The notes beneath the pieces were generated by a model, which was given only the letters and a program-made list of their open reading frames with translations, did no database searches and was not told the origin of the DNA. Made by a program: the position numbers and the translations under genes. A DNA stretch of 64,000 bases from Alphaproteobacteria bacterium. GTDB lineage: Bacteria; Myxococcota_A; UBA796; GCA-2862545. Each line of letters starts with the position of its first letter. Position 1 is the stretch's first letter. Positions 8,411-17,107 of the stretch are shown here, piece after piece. The stretch lies in the NCBI GenBank assembly GCA_020632915.1, contig JACKEP010000011.1, forward strand, positions 108,359 to 172,358. Direction: 5' to 3'.

Positions 8411-9468
8411 CGCATCAACACCAGCTCCGAGCAGAACCCCGGGCCCATTGCAAGCAGCATGCCGGCCGACCCGGCGGCGGGGCGGTGGTCGTACAGCGTG
8501 TCGCGCAGGACGAACAGCACCGACGCCGAGCTCAGGTTTCCGACCTCGCGCAGCGATCGCCACGTGACGGCGAGGGCCCCGGGGGACAGGTCGAGCACGT
8601 CCTCGAAGGCCTTGAGGACGGCCGGTCCGCCGGGGTGGCACACCCAGGTGTCGACGTCGCGGCGCGTCAGCTGTCGGGTGGCGAGGAAGCTGTCGACGTC
8701 GTCGCGCAGGTAGGTGCGCACGACCTGGGGCACGCTCTTGTCGAGGATGACACGGAAGCCGCGCGGGCCGATGTCCCAGCCCATCACGCGCTCGGAGTCG
8801 GGGTAGAGGCGGCTGGCGGTGGCGACCACCTTCGGGGCGTGGTCGAGGCCCAGGCGGCGCGCGCGATCCCGTCCCACGCAGACCACGGCCGCCGCGCCGT
8901 CGCCGAACAGCCCGGACGCGATCAGGTTGGCGACCGACAGGTCCTGGCGCTGCAGGGTGAGCGAGCAGAGCTCGACGCTGAGCAGCACGGCGACCTTGTC
9001 GGGCCAGGCGGTGAGGTAGTCATGGACCCGCGACAGGCCCGCGGCGCCGGCCACGCAGCCCAGGCCGAAGATCGGCACCCGCACCAGATCGGGGCGCAGG
9101 TCCATGCGGTGGAACAGGCGCGCGTCGAGCGACGGCGTGGCCACGCCCGTGACGCTGGCCGTGAACAGCGCGTCGACGTCGCGCGGCGTCAGCCCGGCGA
9201 GCGCCAGGGCCTGCTCGAGCGCCTGCTGCCCGACGTCGAGGCCGACGCGGATCCAGGCGTCGTTGGCGTCGCCGAAGTCCTTCAGCTCGGCGTAGGCCTC
9301 CATCGGCAGCGCCAGGTGGCGCCCGCCCACCTGCACCGCCTCGTGGAGCTGCCGCACCCGGGCCGTGTTGTGGTGCTCCTTCGTCCAGAGCGCCTCGAAG
9401 GCCCGGATGAGGGTGTCCTGGTCGTAGAAGTGGGGGGGGAGCGCAGTGCCCACCGCGGCGATCCGCAT
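8404..9468 (-). CDS. Type III polyketide synthase (alkylresorcinol/alkylpyrone synthase-like)
   Basis: 354 residues, thiolase fold homodimer family. The full catalytic triad is visible: Cys138 in GLGCVAGAAG, His278 in VCHPGGP and Asn311 in VGNLSSAS; the C-terminal GPGFCSELVLMRW is typical of the family. Known bacterial members condense a fatty-acyl starter with malonyl-CoA units to give alkylresorcinols or alkylpyrones. The ATG at 9468 has GAGGACGCC upstream and a TACATC hexamer 22 bases before it. First gene of a five-gene operon. The neighbouring ligase and ACP suggest an acyl-ACP starter rather than acyl-CoA. Which product is formed cannot be read from the sequence. Confidence 0.9.
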   Translation of the reverse strand: MRIAAVGTALPPHFYDQDTLIRAFEALWTKEHHNTARVRQLHEAVQVGGRHLALPMEAYAELKDFGDANDAWIRVGLDVGQQALEQALALAGLTPRDVDALFTASVTGVATPSLDARLFHRMDLRPDLVRVPIFGLGCVAGAAGLSRVHDYLTAWPDKVAVLLSVELCSLTLQRQDLSVANLIASGLFGDGAAAVVCVGRDRARRLGLDHAPKVVATASRLYPDSERVMGWDIGPRGFRVILDKSVPQVVRTYLRDDVDSFLATRQLTRRDVDTWVCHPGGPAVLKAFEDVLDLSPGALAVTWRSLREVGNLSSASVLFVLRDTLYDHRPAAGSAGMLLAMGPGFCSELVLMRW

Positions 9469-9490
9469 GGCGTCCTCGTCGTTGGGGGCG

Positions 9491-9496
9491 GATGTA
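9491..9496 (-). promoter_or_regulatory. Putative -10 element TACATC of the phenolic-lipid operon
   Basis: Minus-strand TACATC, 22 bases before the ATG of the type III PKS, inside the 164-base divergent region shared with the MATE gene. It fits the recurrent TAnnn(T/C) pattern. Confidence 0.3.
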
Positions 9497-9632
9497 GGAT
9501 CAGGATGGCGCGGACGCGAGACGCTCGCAGGCGCTTTCAACAATCGGGACACAAGCACGCGTGGCGTGACCGTGGGGGGACGGGTAGGTCGGCGGGCTGC
9601 CGGACCGCCGGAGCGCCACGCCGGGAGCTCGT

Positions 9633-10994
9633 TTGGACGCCGCGAATGCACCGCTCCTGCGCCTGCCGCCCGGGCGCGCGATCCTGTCGGTGGCGTGGCC
9701 GATGGTGGCGCTCGGGTGGGTGCGATCGCTGTACCTGGTGGCCGACGCCTGGTGGGTGGGGCGCCTGGGATCGGACGCGCTGACGGCGCTGTCGGTGACG
9801 AGCTTCGCGTGGTGGATCCTCAACCAGTGCGGGGAGCTCGCCGCCACCGGGGTCCACGCCCTGTCGGCGCAGGCGGAGGGCGGCGGGCGCCGGTCGTCCC
9901 TGGGTGCGCTGGCGGGGCACGGCGTGCTCGTCGGCCTCGTGGTGTGGGCGGCGGTGGCCGCGTCGAGCCCGTGGTGGTCGCGGGCCTACCTGGCTGCGAT
10001 GGACCTGCCCCAGGGCGTGGTCCACGACCTGTCGGCGCCGTTCCTGGTGGTGTCGGCCGTCAGCGCCGTGGGGCTGGGGATGCAGGCGGTGGTGGCTGCG
10101 GTGTTCCGGGGCCTCGGACAGACGCGCTGGGCGCTGGGGATGACCGTCGTGGGCCTCGTGCTCAACACCGCGCTGGACCCGTGGTTCATCTGGGGCGGCG
10201 GTCCGCTGGCGGCGATGGGGCTCGCGGGGGCGGCTTGGGCCACGGGCCTGTCGGCGCTGGTGAGCGCGGTGGTCGGGGCCGTCGTGCTCGCGCGGGAGGG
10301 GATGGTGCTTGTGCTCGCGCCGGGGGCGGTGCGCGCCGCGCGTCGGATCGTGGCCATCGGCGGGCCGATCACGGTCATGGGCATCGGCTTCAGCCTGGTC
10401 TACGTGATCCTCGGGCGCCTGATCACGAGCCTCGGCGTGCACCACATGGCGGCCCTGGGCGTCGGGCATCGCCTCGAGTCGTTCACCTACCTGGCGTCGG
10501 TCGGGTTCAGCGTCGCGGCGGCCACGATGGTGGGCCAGCACCTGGGCGCGGGCGACGTGTCCGGCGCGCGCGAGGCCGCCCGCACCGCGGCGCGGTGGTG
10601 CACCGTCGTGATGCTCGTGGGCGGCGCGCTCGGCTGGGTGGCCGCCGAGCCGCTCTACCGTGCATTCTCCGACGATCCCCGCATCATCGAGGCCGGTGTC
10701 GTCTACTACCGCTTCCAGTGCGCCGTGTGGGTGTTCATGGGCTTCGAGGTGGTCTACGAGGGCGCGTTCACCGGCGCGGGCCACACCCGGCCGCCGCTGT
10801 GGATCAGCGGCACGCTCACCGCGGCGCGGCTGCCGATGGCGTGGGCCTTCGCGGTCGGCCTCGGGCTGGGCATCGACGGGGTGTGGGCCGCCGTGGCGCT
10901 GTCGACGCTGCTCAAGGGCGTGGTGCTCCGCGCCTGGTGGGCGCGCGACACCTGGGTGGCCACGGGCCTGCGGCTGGCGGAGGATCCCGGGTAG
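9633..10994 (+). CDS. MATE-family multidrug/efflux transporter
   Basis: 453 residues with about twelve hydrophobic helices in two similar halves. N-terminal signature segments ILSVAWPMVALGWVRSLYLV and VGRLGSDALTALSVTS are typical of the MATE family, and the second half repeats this with GVGHRLESFTYLASVGFSVAAATMVGQ. Known: MATE proteins export organic cations or lipophilic metabolites with Na+ or H+ antiport at the inner membrane. The start is TTG at 9633 with GGGAG upstream; no better ATG or GTG begins the first helix. Divergent from the phenolic-lipid operon, so it could export the product or its precursor, though that is only positional inference. Substrate unknown. Confidence 0.85.
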   Translation: MDAANAPLLRLPPGRAILSVAWPMVALGWVRSLYLVADAWWVGRLGSDALTALSVTSFAWWILNQCGELAATGVHALSAQAEGGGRRSSLGALAGHGVLVGLVVWAAVAASSPWWSRAYLAAMDLPQGVVHDLSAPFLVVSAVSAVGLGMQAVVAAVFRGLGQTRWALGMTVVGLVLNTALDPWFIWGGGPLAAMGLAGAAWATGLSALVSAVVGAVVLAREGMVLVLAPGAVRAARRIVAIGGPITVMGIGFSLVYVILGRLITSLGVHHMAALGVGHRLESFTYLASVGFSVAAATMVGQHLGAGDVSGAREAARTAARWCTVVMLVGGALGWVAAEPLYRAFSDDPRIIEAGVVYYRFQCAVWVFMGFEVVYEGAFTGAGHTRPPLWISGTLTAARLPMAWAFAVGLGLGIDGVWAAVALSTLLKGVVLRAWWARDTWVATGLRLAEDPG

Positions 10995-11046
10995 GGGTGT
11001 GACGTCCCGGTGTCGACGGAGCCTGCGCATCGGCGTCGCCCTGGTG

Positions 11047-11052
11047 TATGAC
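11047..11052 (+). promoter_or_regulatory. Putative -10 element TATGAC
   Basis: TATGAC 25 bases upstream of the ATG at 11078, in the short gap after the MATE gene. Matches the recurrent hexamer. Confidence 0.3.
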
Positions 11053-11077
11053 TCCGGGCCCTGCCACGGAGACCCCC

Positions 11078-13141
11078 ATGCGCGCCACCACGCTGGCGAT
11101 GCTCGCGACCCTGGTCGTCGCGTGCACCAAGGATGACCCCACGATCGACACGCCGACGGGCGAGCTGTCGGGCTGCGACCCGCTCGATCCGAGCGTGTGC
11201 GCGCTGCCGTTCCCGTCGTCGCACTTCCTCGTGGCCGACGACACCGCGGTCACCGGCGTGCGGGTCAACTTCGGGCCCACGACGCTGCCGCTCAACCGCG
11301 ACGGCGTGCAGACCATGCCCGAGCTCTGGAACGAGCGGGACGGCTACTCGATCAACTCGCCGATGCTGTTCTTCCTGCCCGGCGTGCAGCTGCAGGGCGT
11401 GGTCGGTCACGACGACATCGGCGCCTACACCGCCGCCGAGGCCAAGACCGTCGTGATCAACACCACCACCGGGGAGCGCGTGCCCCACTGGGTGGAGATG
11501 GACGCCACGGCGCCCAGCGACGACGTCCGGCTCGTCATGATCCGGCCGGCGGTGCCGCTGGAGTGGGACACCACCTACGTCGTCGGCGTGCGCGGCCTCG
11601 CCGACGCGGGCGGCAGCCTCATCCCGAGCTCGCCCGCGTTCGCCGCCCTGCGCGACGCCACCGAGATCACCGACAACGACGTCGCCCTGCGGCGCCAGCA
11701 CTTCGACGACGACGTGTTCCCCGTGCTCGAGGCCGACGGCGTGGCGCGCGCCGACCTGCAGCTGGCCTGGGACTTCCACACCGCCTCCCGCGAGAACACG
11801 CTCGGCCGCGTCGACTTCGTGCTCGACGACGCCCTGGCGTGGGTGGGGGAGCAAGGCGGCTTCGACTACACGCTCACCAAGGTCGAGCCCCACACCTGCG
11901 ACGAGGGCGAGTCCATCGCCGTCGACATCGAGGGCCACTTCACGGTGCCCCTGTACACCGAGGCCGACACCCCCGAGATCTGGGACAACGGCGTCATCGA
12001 GGCGCTGCTCACGCGCGACGACGAGGGCATGCCGTACCGCAACGGCACCACCACCGCCGACTTCCTCGCCCGCATCCCATGCTCGGTGGCCCACGGGGCC
12101 GACGGCAACGGCCCGGTCGCGGCCTCGGCGCCGATCGTCCAGTACGGGCACGGCCTGCTGGGCAGCAAGTCCGAGGCCCGCGGGGGCTACCTGGCGCGCA
12201 TGGCCGACCGCGACGGCTTCGTGATCCTCGCGCTCGACTGGACGGGCTTCGCCGAGGGCGACGAGACCGGCATCCTGTTCATGCTGTCGGCCAGCAAGCA
12301 GGAGAACGTCAACGCCTCCCACTTCGGCATCGTGTCCGAGCGGGCCGTGCAGGGGATGATGGAGCAGGTGCTGGCGACGCGCCTGTTCACCACCGCGATG
12401 GTCGACGACCCGGCGTTCACGCTGGAGGGCGTCAAGGTGCTCGACCCGAGCCGGCCCTACTTCTACGGCAACTCCCAGGGGGCGATCATGGGGGCGGCGC
12501 TGGTGGCGATGTCCCCCGACATCCACCGCGCTGTGCTCGGCGTGGGCGGCGGCCCGTACTCGCTGCTGCTGCCGCGCAGCCACGACTTCGACCCCTTCTT
12601 CCTGCTGCTCAAGAACAAGTACGCCGACCACCGCGAGATCATGCTGTTCGTGGCGGGGCTGACGCAGCAGCTCTGGGACCCGACCGAGGGGGCGGGCTGG
12701 AGCTGGGATCTGGCGCGCGACGCCACCACCGACAAGGCCGTGCTCGCCCAGGTCGCCATCTACGACAACCAGGTCAGCACGCTCGGTGCCGAGATCGGGG
12801 CGCGCGCGTGGGGCGCGTTCACGCCGTCCGACGCCGTGCGGCCCATCTGGGGGGTGGAGGAGGTCGACGTCGGCGCCGGCCGCGCCGGCAACGCCATCGT
12901 CGAGTGGCGCTACGAGAGCCTGCCCGACGAGCCCTTCCTGCCGATCCCGCCCGCCGACGACAGCCTGATCGAGGGCACGGTCTACGACGACGGCCGCGAA
13001 CTGGACCCACACGAGTGCGTGCGGCGCGAGCGGGAGGCCCAGGACCAGCTGTGGCACTTCCTGGAGACGGGCGAGGTCATCCAGACCTGTCCGGCCGGCG
13101 GCTGCGTGTCGCCCACGGTGGACGGCTGCGGCGACCCCTGA
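11078..13141 (+). CDS. Lipoprotein with alpha/beta-hydrolase fold (lipase/esterase-like)
   Basis: 687 residues. MRATTLAMLATLVVAC gives a lipobox with Cys16. The mature N-terminus CDPLDPSVCALPFPSSHFL, then TLPLNRDGVQTM, resembles the N-terminal part of large secreted bacterial lipases (Pla-1/cef virulence-lipase type); this is a weak similarity by eye. The nucleophile elbow is YGNSQGAIMG (G-x-S-x-G) near residue 470, preceded by VQYGHGLLG, which could form the oxyanion region. The acid and His are not assigned with confidence. Inference: an outer-membrane or extracellular esterase/lipase. The start at 11078 is chosen for the signal peptide and GGAG upstream. Convergent with the beta-propeller gene at 13191. 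Confidence 0.65.
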   Translation: MRATTLAMLATLVVACTKDDPTIDTPTGELSGCDPLDPSVCALPFPSSHFLVADDTAVTGVRVNFGPTTLPLNRDGVQTMPELWNERDGYSINSPMLFFLPGVQLQGVVGHDDIGAYTAAEAKTVVINTTTGERVPHWVEMDATAPSDDVRLVMIRPAVPLEWDTTYVVGVRGLADAGGSLIPSSPAFAALRDATEITDNDVALRRQHFDDDVFPVLEADGVARADLQLAWDFHTASRENTLGRVDFVLDDALAWVGEQGGFDYTLTKVEPHTCDEGESIAVDIEGHFTVPLYTEADTPEIWDNGVIEALLTRDDEGMPYRNGTTTADFLARIPCSVAHGADGNGPVAASAPIVQYGHGLLGSKSEARGGYLARMADRDGFVILALDWTGFAEGDETGILFMLSASKQENVNASHFGIVSERAVQGMMEQVLATRLFTTAMVDDPAFTLEGVKVLDPSRPYFYGNSQGAIMGAALVAMSPDIHRAVLGVGGGPYSLLLPRSHDFDPFFLLLKNKYADHREIMLFVAGLTQQLWDPTEGAGWSWDLARDATTDKAVLAQVAIYDNQVSTLGAEIGARAWGAFTPSDAVRPIWGVEEVDVGAGRAGNAIVEWRYESLPDEPFLPIPPADDSLIEGTVYDDGRELDPHECVRREREAQDQLWHFLETGEVIQTCPAGGCVSPTVDGCGDP

Positions 13142-13190
13142 TCGCGGCGTGGACGCCGACGGAACGGGGCGGCGTCGGCCGCCCGCGCCG

Positions 13191-14654
13191 TCAGCGCCCG
13201 AGCCGGTAGACGTGCTCCAGCGAGCGGATGTAGACCCGGGCCCCGTCGTAGGTGGGCGTGGCGCGGGAGGGCTCCGGGAGCACGGCCAGGGCCTCCAGCC
13301 GCGGCGTGTCGCCCGGTGTGATCGTGGCGAGCACGCCCGACTGCCAGCCCAGCACGATGTGGTCGCCCACGGCCGTGGGCTGGGCATAGGCGACCGGCGC
13401 CATCTTGCGCCCGGCCTCGGCGACCGGCGCGTCGAGGGCGAGCGCGCCCTTGCGCGCCCCGGTGGCCGTGTCGAGCACCACCAGCTGGTTGTCGAGGGAC
13501 ACGAAGTAGGCCCGGTGCCCGAGCACGAGCGGCACGGTGTAGACGCGCTCGAGGACCGGGAGCGGGACGTCGTAGACCTTCGTGGTGGTGACGGTGTCGC
13601 CCTGACGGGCGAGGCGCCAGGCGGTGGCCCGGTTGGAGCCGGCGTCGCCCTTGACCCCCCGGCCGCCGATCCACATCGCGAGGTCGCCGTCGACCACGGG
13701 GGCGATGTAGTAGATGCGGGCGAGGTTTTCGGCGAGCTGGCGTCCGTCGGACAGGCGCACGATGCGCCCGTCCGGCGTGAGCACCACCGCGAGGCCGCCG
13801 ACGTCGACGATGGGGGGCGTGCCGTAGTGGTCCCAGAGGGCCGGATCCTGCCAGCGCACGGCACCCGTCTTGGCGTCGAGGCCCACGAGGTGGCGGTGGC
13901 CGACCAGCAGCAGGTCGCCGTGGAGCTGGGGGGAGGTGACCGAGCCGTAGTCGAAGCCCTTCATCGGCTTGACGTCGGTGCCGAGCCACACCGACCAGCG
14001 CCGGGCCCCCGCGCGGTCGAAGGCGGAGACGACGCCGTTGCCGGTGGTGACGTACAGCGTGGTGCCGTCGGTGGCGGGGGTGGCCGAGGCGTAGCCGATC
14101 ATCCCGAGGTCGGCGGGCATCAGGTAGGTGGTGAGCTCGTCGAGCTCGGCCTTGGCGGCGTCGAGCTCGGCGGACAGCTTCGCGAGCCGCTCGGGCAGGT
14201 CCGCGGGCGCGTCGGGGCGTCGGGCGTCGCGGCGAAGCGCCGACATCTCGCGCAGCCCCTCCTGGATGCGTGCCTCCACCTGGGGCGCGGCGTCGATGCG
14301 GGCCTGCTCCTTGGCCCGCTGGTCGGGCGGCACGGCGTCGATGCGGTGGTTGGTCGCCGTCCAGCGCACGGCGCCGGTGGCCTGGTCGAGGCAGGTGACC
14401 GTGGCCGGCTCGGACGTGGTGCAGACCATGTCGCCGAACAGCACCGGGCTCGCGTTGCCCCACGCGGGCAGGGTGGCGGACCAGGCCGCGGCGGAGACGT
14501 CGAGCGAGGGGGGAGGCGTGGCGTCGGGGTAGGTCGCGGTGCCGCCGTGACGCCAGCCGTCGGCGCCGGCCCACGCGGGCACGGCGAGCACGACCGCCCC
14601 GGCGACGAGGCCGGGCAGGGCGCGGGCACCGACCGTCACCGCCCTAGCCGCCAT
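13191..14654 (-). CDS. PQQ-type beta-propeller protein (BamB/WD-like), exported
   Basis: 487 residues. N-terminal hydrophobic segment ALPGLVAGAVVLAVPAWAGA looks like a signal peptide. PQQ_2-like blades are visible, each with A-x-D-x-x-T-G-x-x-x-W: TCLDQATGAVRW, SAFDRAGARRWS, VGLDAKTGAVRW, VVLDTATGARKG. A charged coiled-coil insert (RLAKLSAELDAAKAELDEL, about residues 135-175) interrupts the propeller. Role unknown; such propellers act as scaffolds (as in BamB) or as quinoprotein domains, and no catalytic PQQ ligand set is evident. Its ATG overlaps the end of the upstream sulfatase-modifying-factor-like gene by 11 bases, so the two are coupled. Confidence 0.7.
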   Translation of the reverse strand: MAARAVTVGARALPGLVAGAVVLAVPAWAGADGWRHGGTATYPDATPPPSLDVSAAAWSATLPAWGNASPVLFGDMVCTTSEPATVTCLDQATGAVRWTATNHRIDAVPPDQRAKEQARIDAAPQVEARIQEGLREMSALRRDARRPDAPADLPERLAKLSAELDAAKAELDELTTYLMPADLGMIGYASATPATDGTTLYVTTGNGVVSAFDRAGARRWSVWLGTDVKPMKGFDYGSVTSPQLHGDLLLVGHRHLVGLDAKTGAVRWQDPALWDHYGTPPIVDVGGLAVVLTPDGRIVRLSDGRQLAENLARIYYIAPVVDGDLAMWIGGRGVKGDAGSNRATAWRLARQGDTVTTTKVYDVPLPVLERVYTVPLVLGHRAYFVSLDNQLVVLDTATGARKGALALDAPVAEAGRKMAPVAYAQPTAVGDHIVLGWQSGVLATITPGDTPRLEALAVLPEPSRATPTYDGARVYIRSLEHVYRLGR

Positions 14655-15792
14655 CCTGCGGACCCCAGGCGCAGCGGACGCCGACGTCGTTGACCTTGAC
14701 CTCGGGCGGCATCGCCATGCGCGCCGCCGACCGCAGCTCCAGCGGGTCGATCGACGTCCACCCGCCGCCGCGCTGCACGCGCTGGGCGCCGCTGTCGGGA
14801 CCGCGCGGGTTCTTCGCGGCGGCGTGGGCGTAGGCGTCGGGCGCGTACCAGTCGGCCACCCACTCCCAGGTGTTGCCGGCCATCCCGAACGCGCCGATCG
14901 GGCTGTTGCCCATCAGGTCGCGCGTGAGACGCGGACCGTCGTTGCTGCACGGCCCCTTCTGCATCTGGCCCGGCGCGAGGCGGCCGCCGCGCTCGTCGTA
15001 GCCGGTCTGGGCGGCCACGCCGCAGCCGGGCTCGTCGCCCCACGGGAACCGCCGCCCGTCGGTGCCGCGGGCCGCGAACTCCCACTCGGCCTCGGTGGGC
15101 AGGCGCCCGCCCAGGAACCGGCAGAGGCGGTCGGCAGCGTCCCAGGTGATGCCGGTCAGCGGCGAGCCCACGTTGGCCGTCCCGTCGTTGTCGAACGTGG
15201 AGAAGCCCCCGACCGACACGTCGTCTTCCTTGCACGCCCCGCCTTCGAGACAGCGCAGGAACGTGGAGACCTTGACCTCCTCGATCATGATCCAGAAGGG
15301 GTCGAGCGTGACGGTGTGGACGGGCGCCTCGTCGGGTAGCGCAGCCGCGTCGTAGTGGGTGCCGTTCGGGTCGGTGGCCTGCGCGCCCATCTGGAACGTG
15401 CCGCCGTCGACGTGCAGCCAGCACTGGTCGTCGGGGGCGTCGGGCGTGCACTGGTACTGCTCGGGCGGGTTCGGGCCCTTGGCGTTGCCGTTCTTGGGCT
15501 TGCTGCCGAGGTTGGAGTCGGGGTCGAGCGGGTCGGTGTAGTCCTCGACCACCTCCTGGCCGTCGGGGATGCCGTCCCCGTCGCTGTCGGGCCGGGTGGG
15601 ATCGGTGCCGAGCAGGGCCTCCTCGGGATCGGACAGGCCGTCGTCGTCGGCGTCGGGACCGCGGGTGCGCACCTGCGGCGGCACGCCGGGGCGGGTGGCG
15701 GTCGGGCCGTCCGTCGCAGGGGAGGACCCACCGCCGAAGCACGCGGCGAGGGCGAGCAGCATCCAGGTCAGGGCGGCAGAGGCGTGCATCAT
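14644..15792 (-). CDS. Sulfatase-modifying-factor (FGE)-fold lipoprotein with TSP3 linker
   Basis: 382 residues. The signal MHASAALTWMLLALAACF has a lipobox Cys. Next come TSP3-type calcium loops (DADDDGLSDPEE, DSDGDGIPDGQE, about residues 44-75), then an FGE-sulfatase domain (WLHVDGGTFQMG, GRLPTEAEWEFAARG, GMAGNTWEWVADW, RVQRGGGW). In active formylglycine-generating enzymes the last motif is followed by two copper-binding Cys residues; here it reads RGGGWTSIDPLELRSAAR with none. So this is probably a C-type-lectin-like binding protein, not a maturase. Two adjacent ATGs exist (15792 and 15789). First gene of a pair with the beta-propeller protein. Confidence 0.8.
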   Translation of the reverse strand: MMHASAALTWMLLALAACFGGGSSPATDGPTATRPGVPPQVRTRGPDADDDGLSDPEEALLGTDPTRPDSDGDGIPDGQEVVEDYTDPLDPDSNLGSKPKNGNAKGPNPPEQYQCTPDAPDDQCWLHVDGGTFQMGAQATDPNGTHYDAAALPDEAPVHTVTLDPFWIMIEEVKVSTFLRCLEGGACKEDDVSVGGFSTFDNDGTANVGSPLTGITWDAADRLCRFLGGRLPTEAEWEFAARGTDGRRFPWGDEPGCGVAAQTGYDERGGRLAPGQMQKGPCSNDGPRLTRDLMGNSPIGAFGMAGNTWEWVADWYAPDAYAHAAAKNPRGPDSGAQRVQRGGGWTSIDPLELRSAARMAMPPEVKVNDVGVRCAWGPQDGG

Positions 15793-15848
15793 GGGTCGGG
15801 GACGTAACACAGGCAGGCCGGAGGGAGACCGGCGCCGACGCGGCGGAC

Positions 15849-17051
15849 CTACAGCGTGGCCTCGAGCATCAGCCGCACCGTGCGCAGCTGCAGGGCAGCC
15901 GACGTCCAGCGGGTGATCCGGTCCGCGAACAGCGGATCGCCGCCGACCTCGGCGTTGAGCCGCGCGCTCACCGGGGCGCTGCCGCGGACGCGCACGAGCC
16001 TGCGGGCGGCCGGGACGTCGAAGCCGTCGTCGAGATCGAAGACCACCTCGCCCTCGGCGCCGGGCACGCCCCACACCACCTGCTGGCCATCGCTGCGCAC
16101 CACGAGCGTGCGCCCGTCGAGGTCGACACCGAGGGCGGCCGCGCCCGCAGGGGGATCGACGGCGATGTCGAGCGCAGCCACGGCGCGGGCCAGGCGCTCC
16201 CGGCGCGTGGCGGCGTGGACCAGGAAGCGGCTCTGCACCAGCGTGTGGCGGGTGGCGGCGAGCGTCTCGGCGAGCGCGGCGCGACAGGCCTCCGCGGCGT
16301 CGGTGGCGGCCTCGGGCGGTGCTGAGGCGAGGCCCTCGAGCAGGTCGGCGACCGGGTGCTCGCGGTGGGCCTGCCACCACGCCTCCAGCAGCGTCGCGAT
16401 GCGCGCGATGAGCGGACCGGCGTCGCCCGGCGGCGTGGGCGTCAGGCACGCGAGCTGGAGGTGGTCGCCGGCGTCGCGGAGCTCTTCGTCGACGGCGTCG
16501 GGCAGGCCCAGGCCCGCCTGCTCCCAGCGCACCAGGTGGTGCAGCGTGCGGGCCACGAGGCGCACGAGCGCGTTGTCGCCCGCCTGGCCGACGTCGGGAC
16601 CGGGGGTGAGCACGGGGCCGGCCAGCGGCAGCGCGATGGCCGAGGCCTCGTCGTCGTGGCGCAGGTCGGGCAGCACCCGCCCCAGGGCGCGGGCGTCGCG
16701 CACGAGCTGGCGGCGCAGCAGCGGATCGCGGGCGGCGTGGGGGCGCAGCACCCGCACCATCCCGGGCCCGCCCGTGCGCACGTCGGTGCCCGTCCACGTG
16801 GAGGAGGTGTCGTCCCAGCGCACGAGGAGATCGCGCTGGACGCTGGCGACCACGGGGCGCAGGCCGGCGTCGGCGGTGGCGCGCGCGTGCACCGCGAGCA
16901 GGGCCAGGCGGCGATCCGCGTCGACGGGGTCGGCGTCGGTGGCGCGCTCCAGACGGGCGAGCAGGTCGGGATCGTCCACGTCGGCGTCGGGCGCGACGCG
17001 GCGCACGAGGGCGAGGAGTTCGGCTGGCGTCGTGGGTCGGCGGGGCGGCAC
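15849..17051 (-). CDS. Unknown protein with degenerate protein-kinase-like N-lobe
   Basis: 400 residues, no signal peptide. Residues about 75-120 (TWTGTDVRTGG, then MVRVLRPHAARDPLLRRQ and DARALGRV) follow the spacing of a Ser/Thr-kinase N-lobe, where kinases have VAIKVLRP and an EARAL helix. The VAIK Lys is replaced by Arg, and no HRD or DFG motif is found further on. The C-terminal 100 residues look like a beta-rich domain (LVVRSDGQQVVWGVPG, EVVFDLDDGFDVP). Inference: a pseudokinase remnant; this is a by-eye call. The GTG start at 17051 has no clear ribosome-binding site. Divergent from rnhA. Confidence 0.45.
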   Translation of the reverse strand: MPPRRPTTPAELLALVRRVAPDADVDDPDLLARLERATDADPVDADRRLALLAVHARATADAGLRPVVASVQRDLLVRWDDTSSTWTGTDVRTGGPGMVRVLRPHAARDPLLRRQLVRDARALGRVLPDLRHDDEASAIALPLAGPVLTPGPDVGQAGDNALVRLVARTLHHLVRWEQAGLGLPDAVDEELRDAGDHLQLACLTPTPPGDAGPLIARIATLLEAWWQAHREHPVADLLEGLASAPPEAATDAAEACRAALAETLAATRHTLVQSRFLVHAATRRERLARAVAALDIAVDPPAGAAALGVDLDGRTLVVRSDGQQVVWGVPGAEGEVVFDLDDGFDVPAARRLVRVRGSAPVSARLNAEVGGDPLFADRITRWTSAALQLRTVRLMLEATL

Positions 17052-17107
17052 GCGAACCGTTAGCCGGTCGGCGGGTCGCGCGCCGCGCGGTCTCGGAGGT
17101 CGTCGCG

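Noticed and set aside
14644..15792. FGE-like gene as the maturase of the three sulfatase-fold proteins.
   Set aside because: It lacks both catalytic Cys residues, the candidates have Thr rather than Cys at the site, and the genes are 35-40 kb apart.
15849..17051. Active Ser/Thr protein kinase.
   Set aside because: No HRD or DFG motif and an Arg in the VAIK position; called pseudokinase-like at most.
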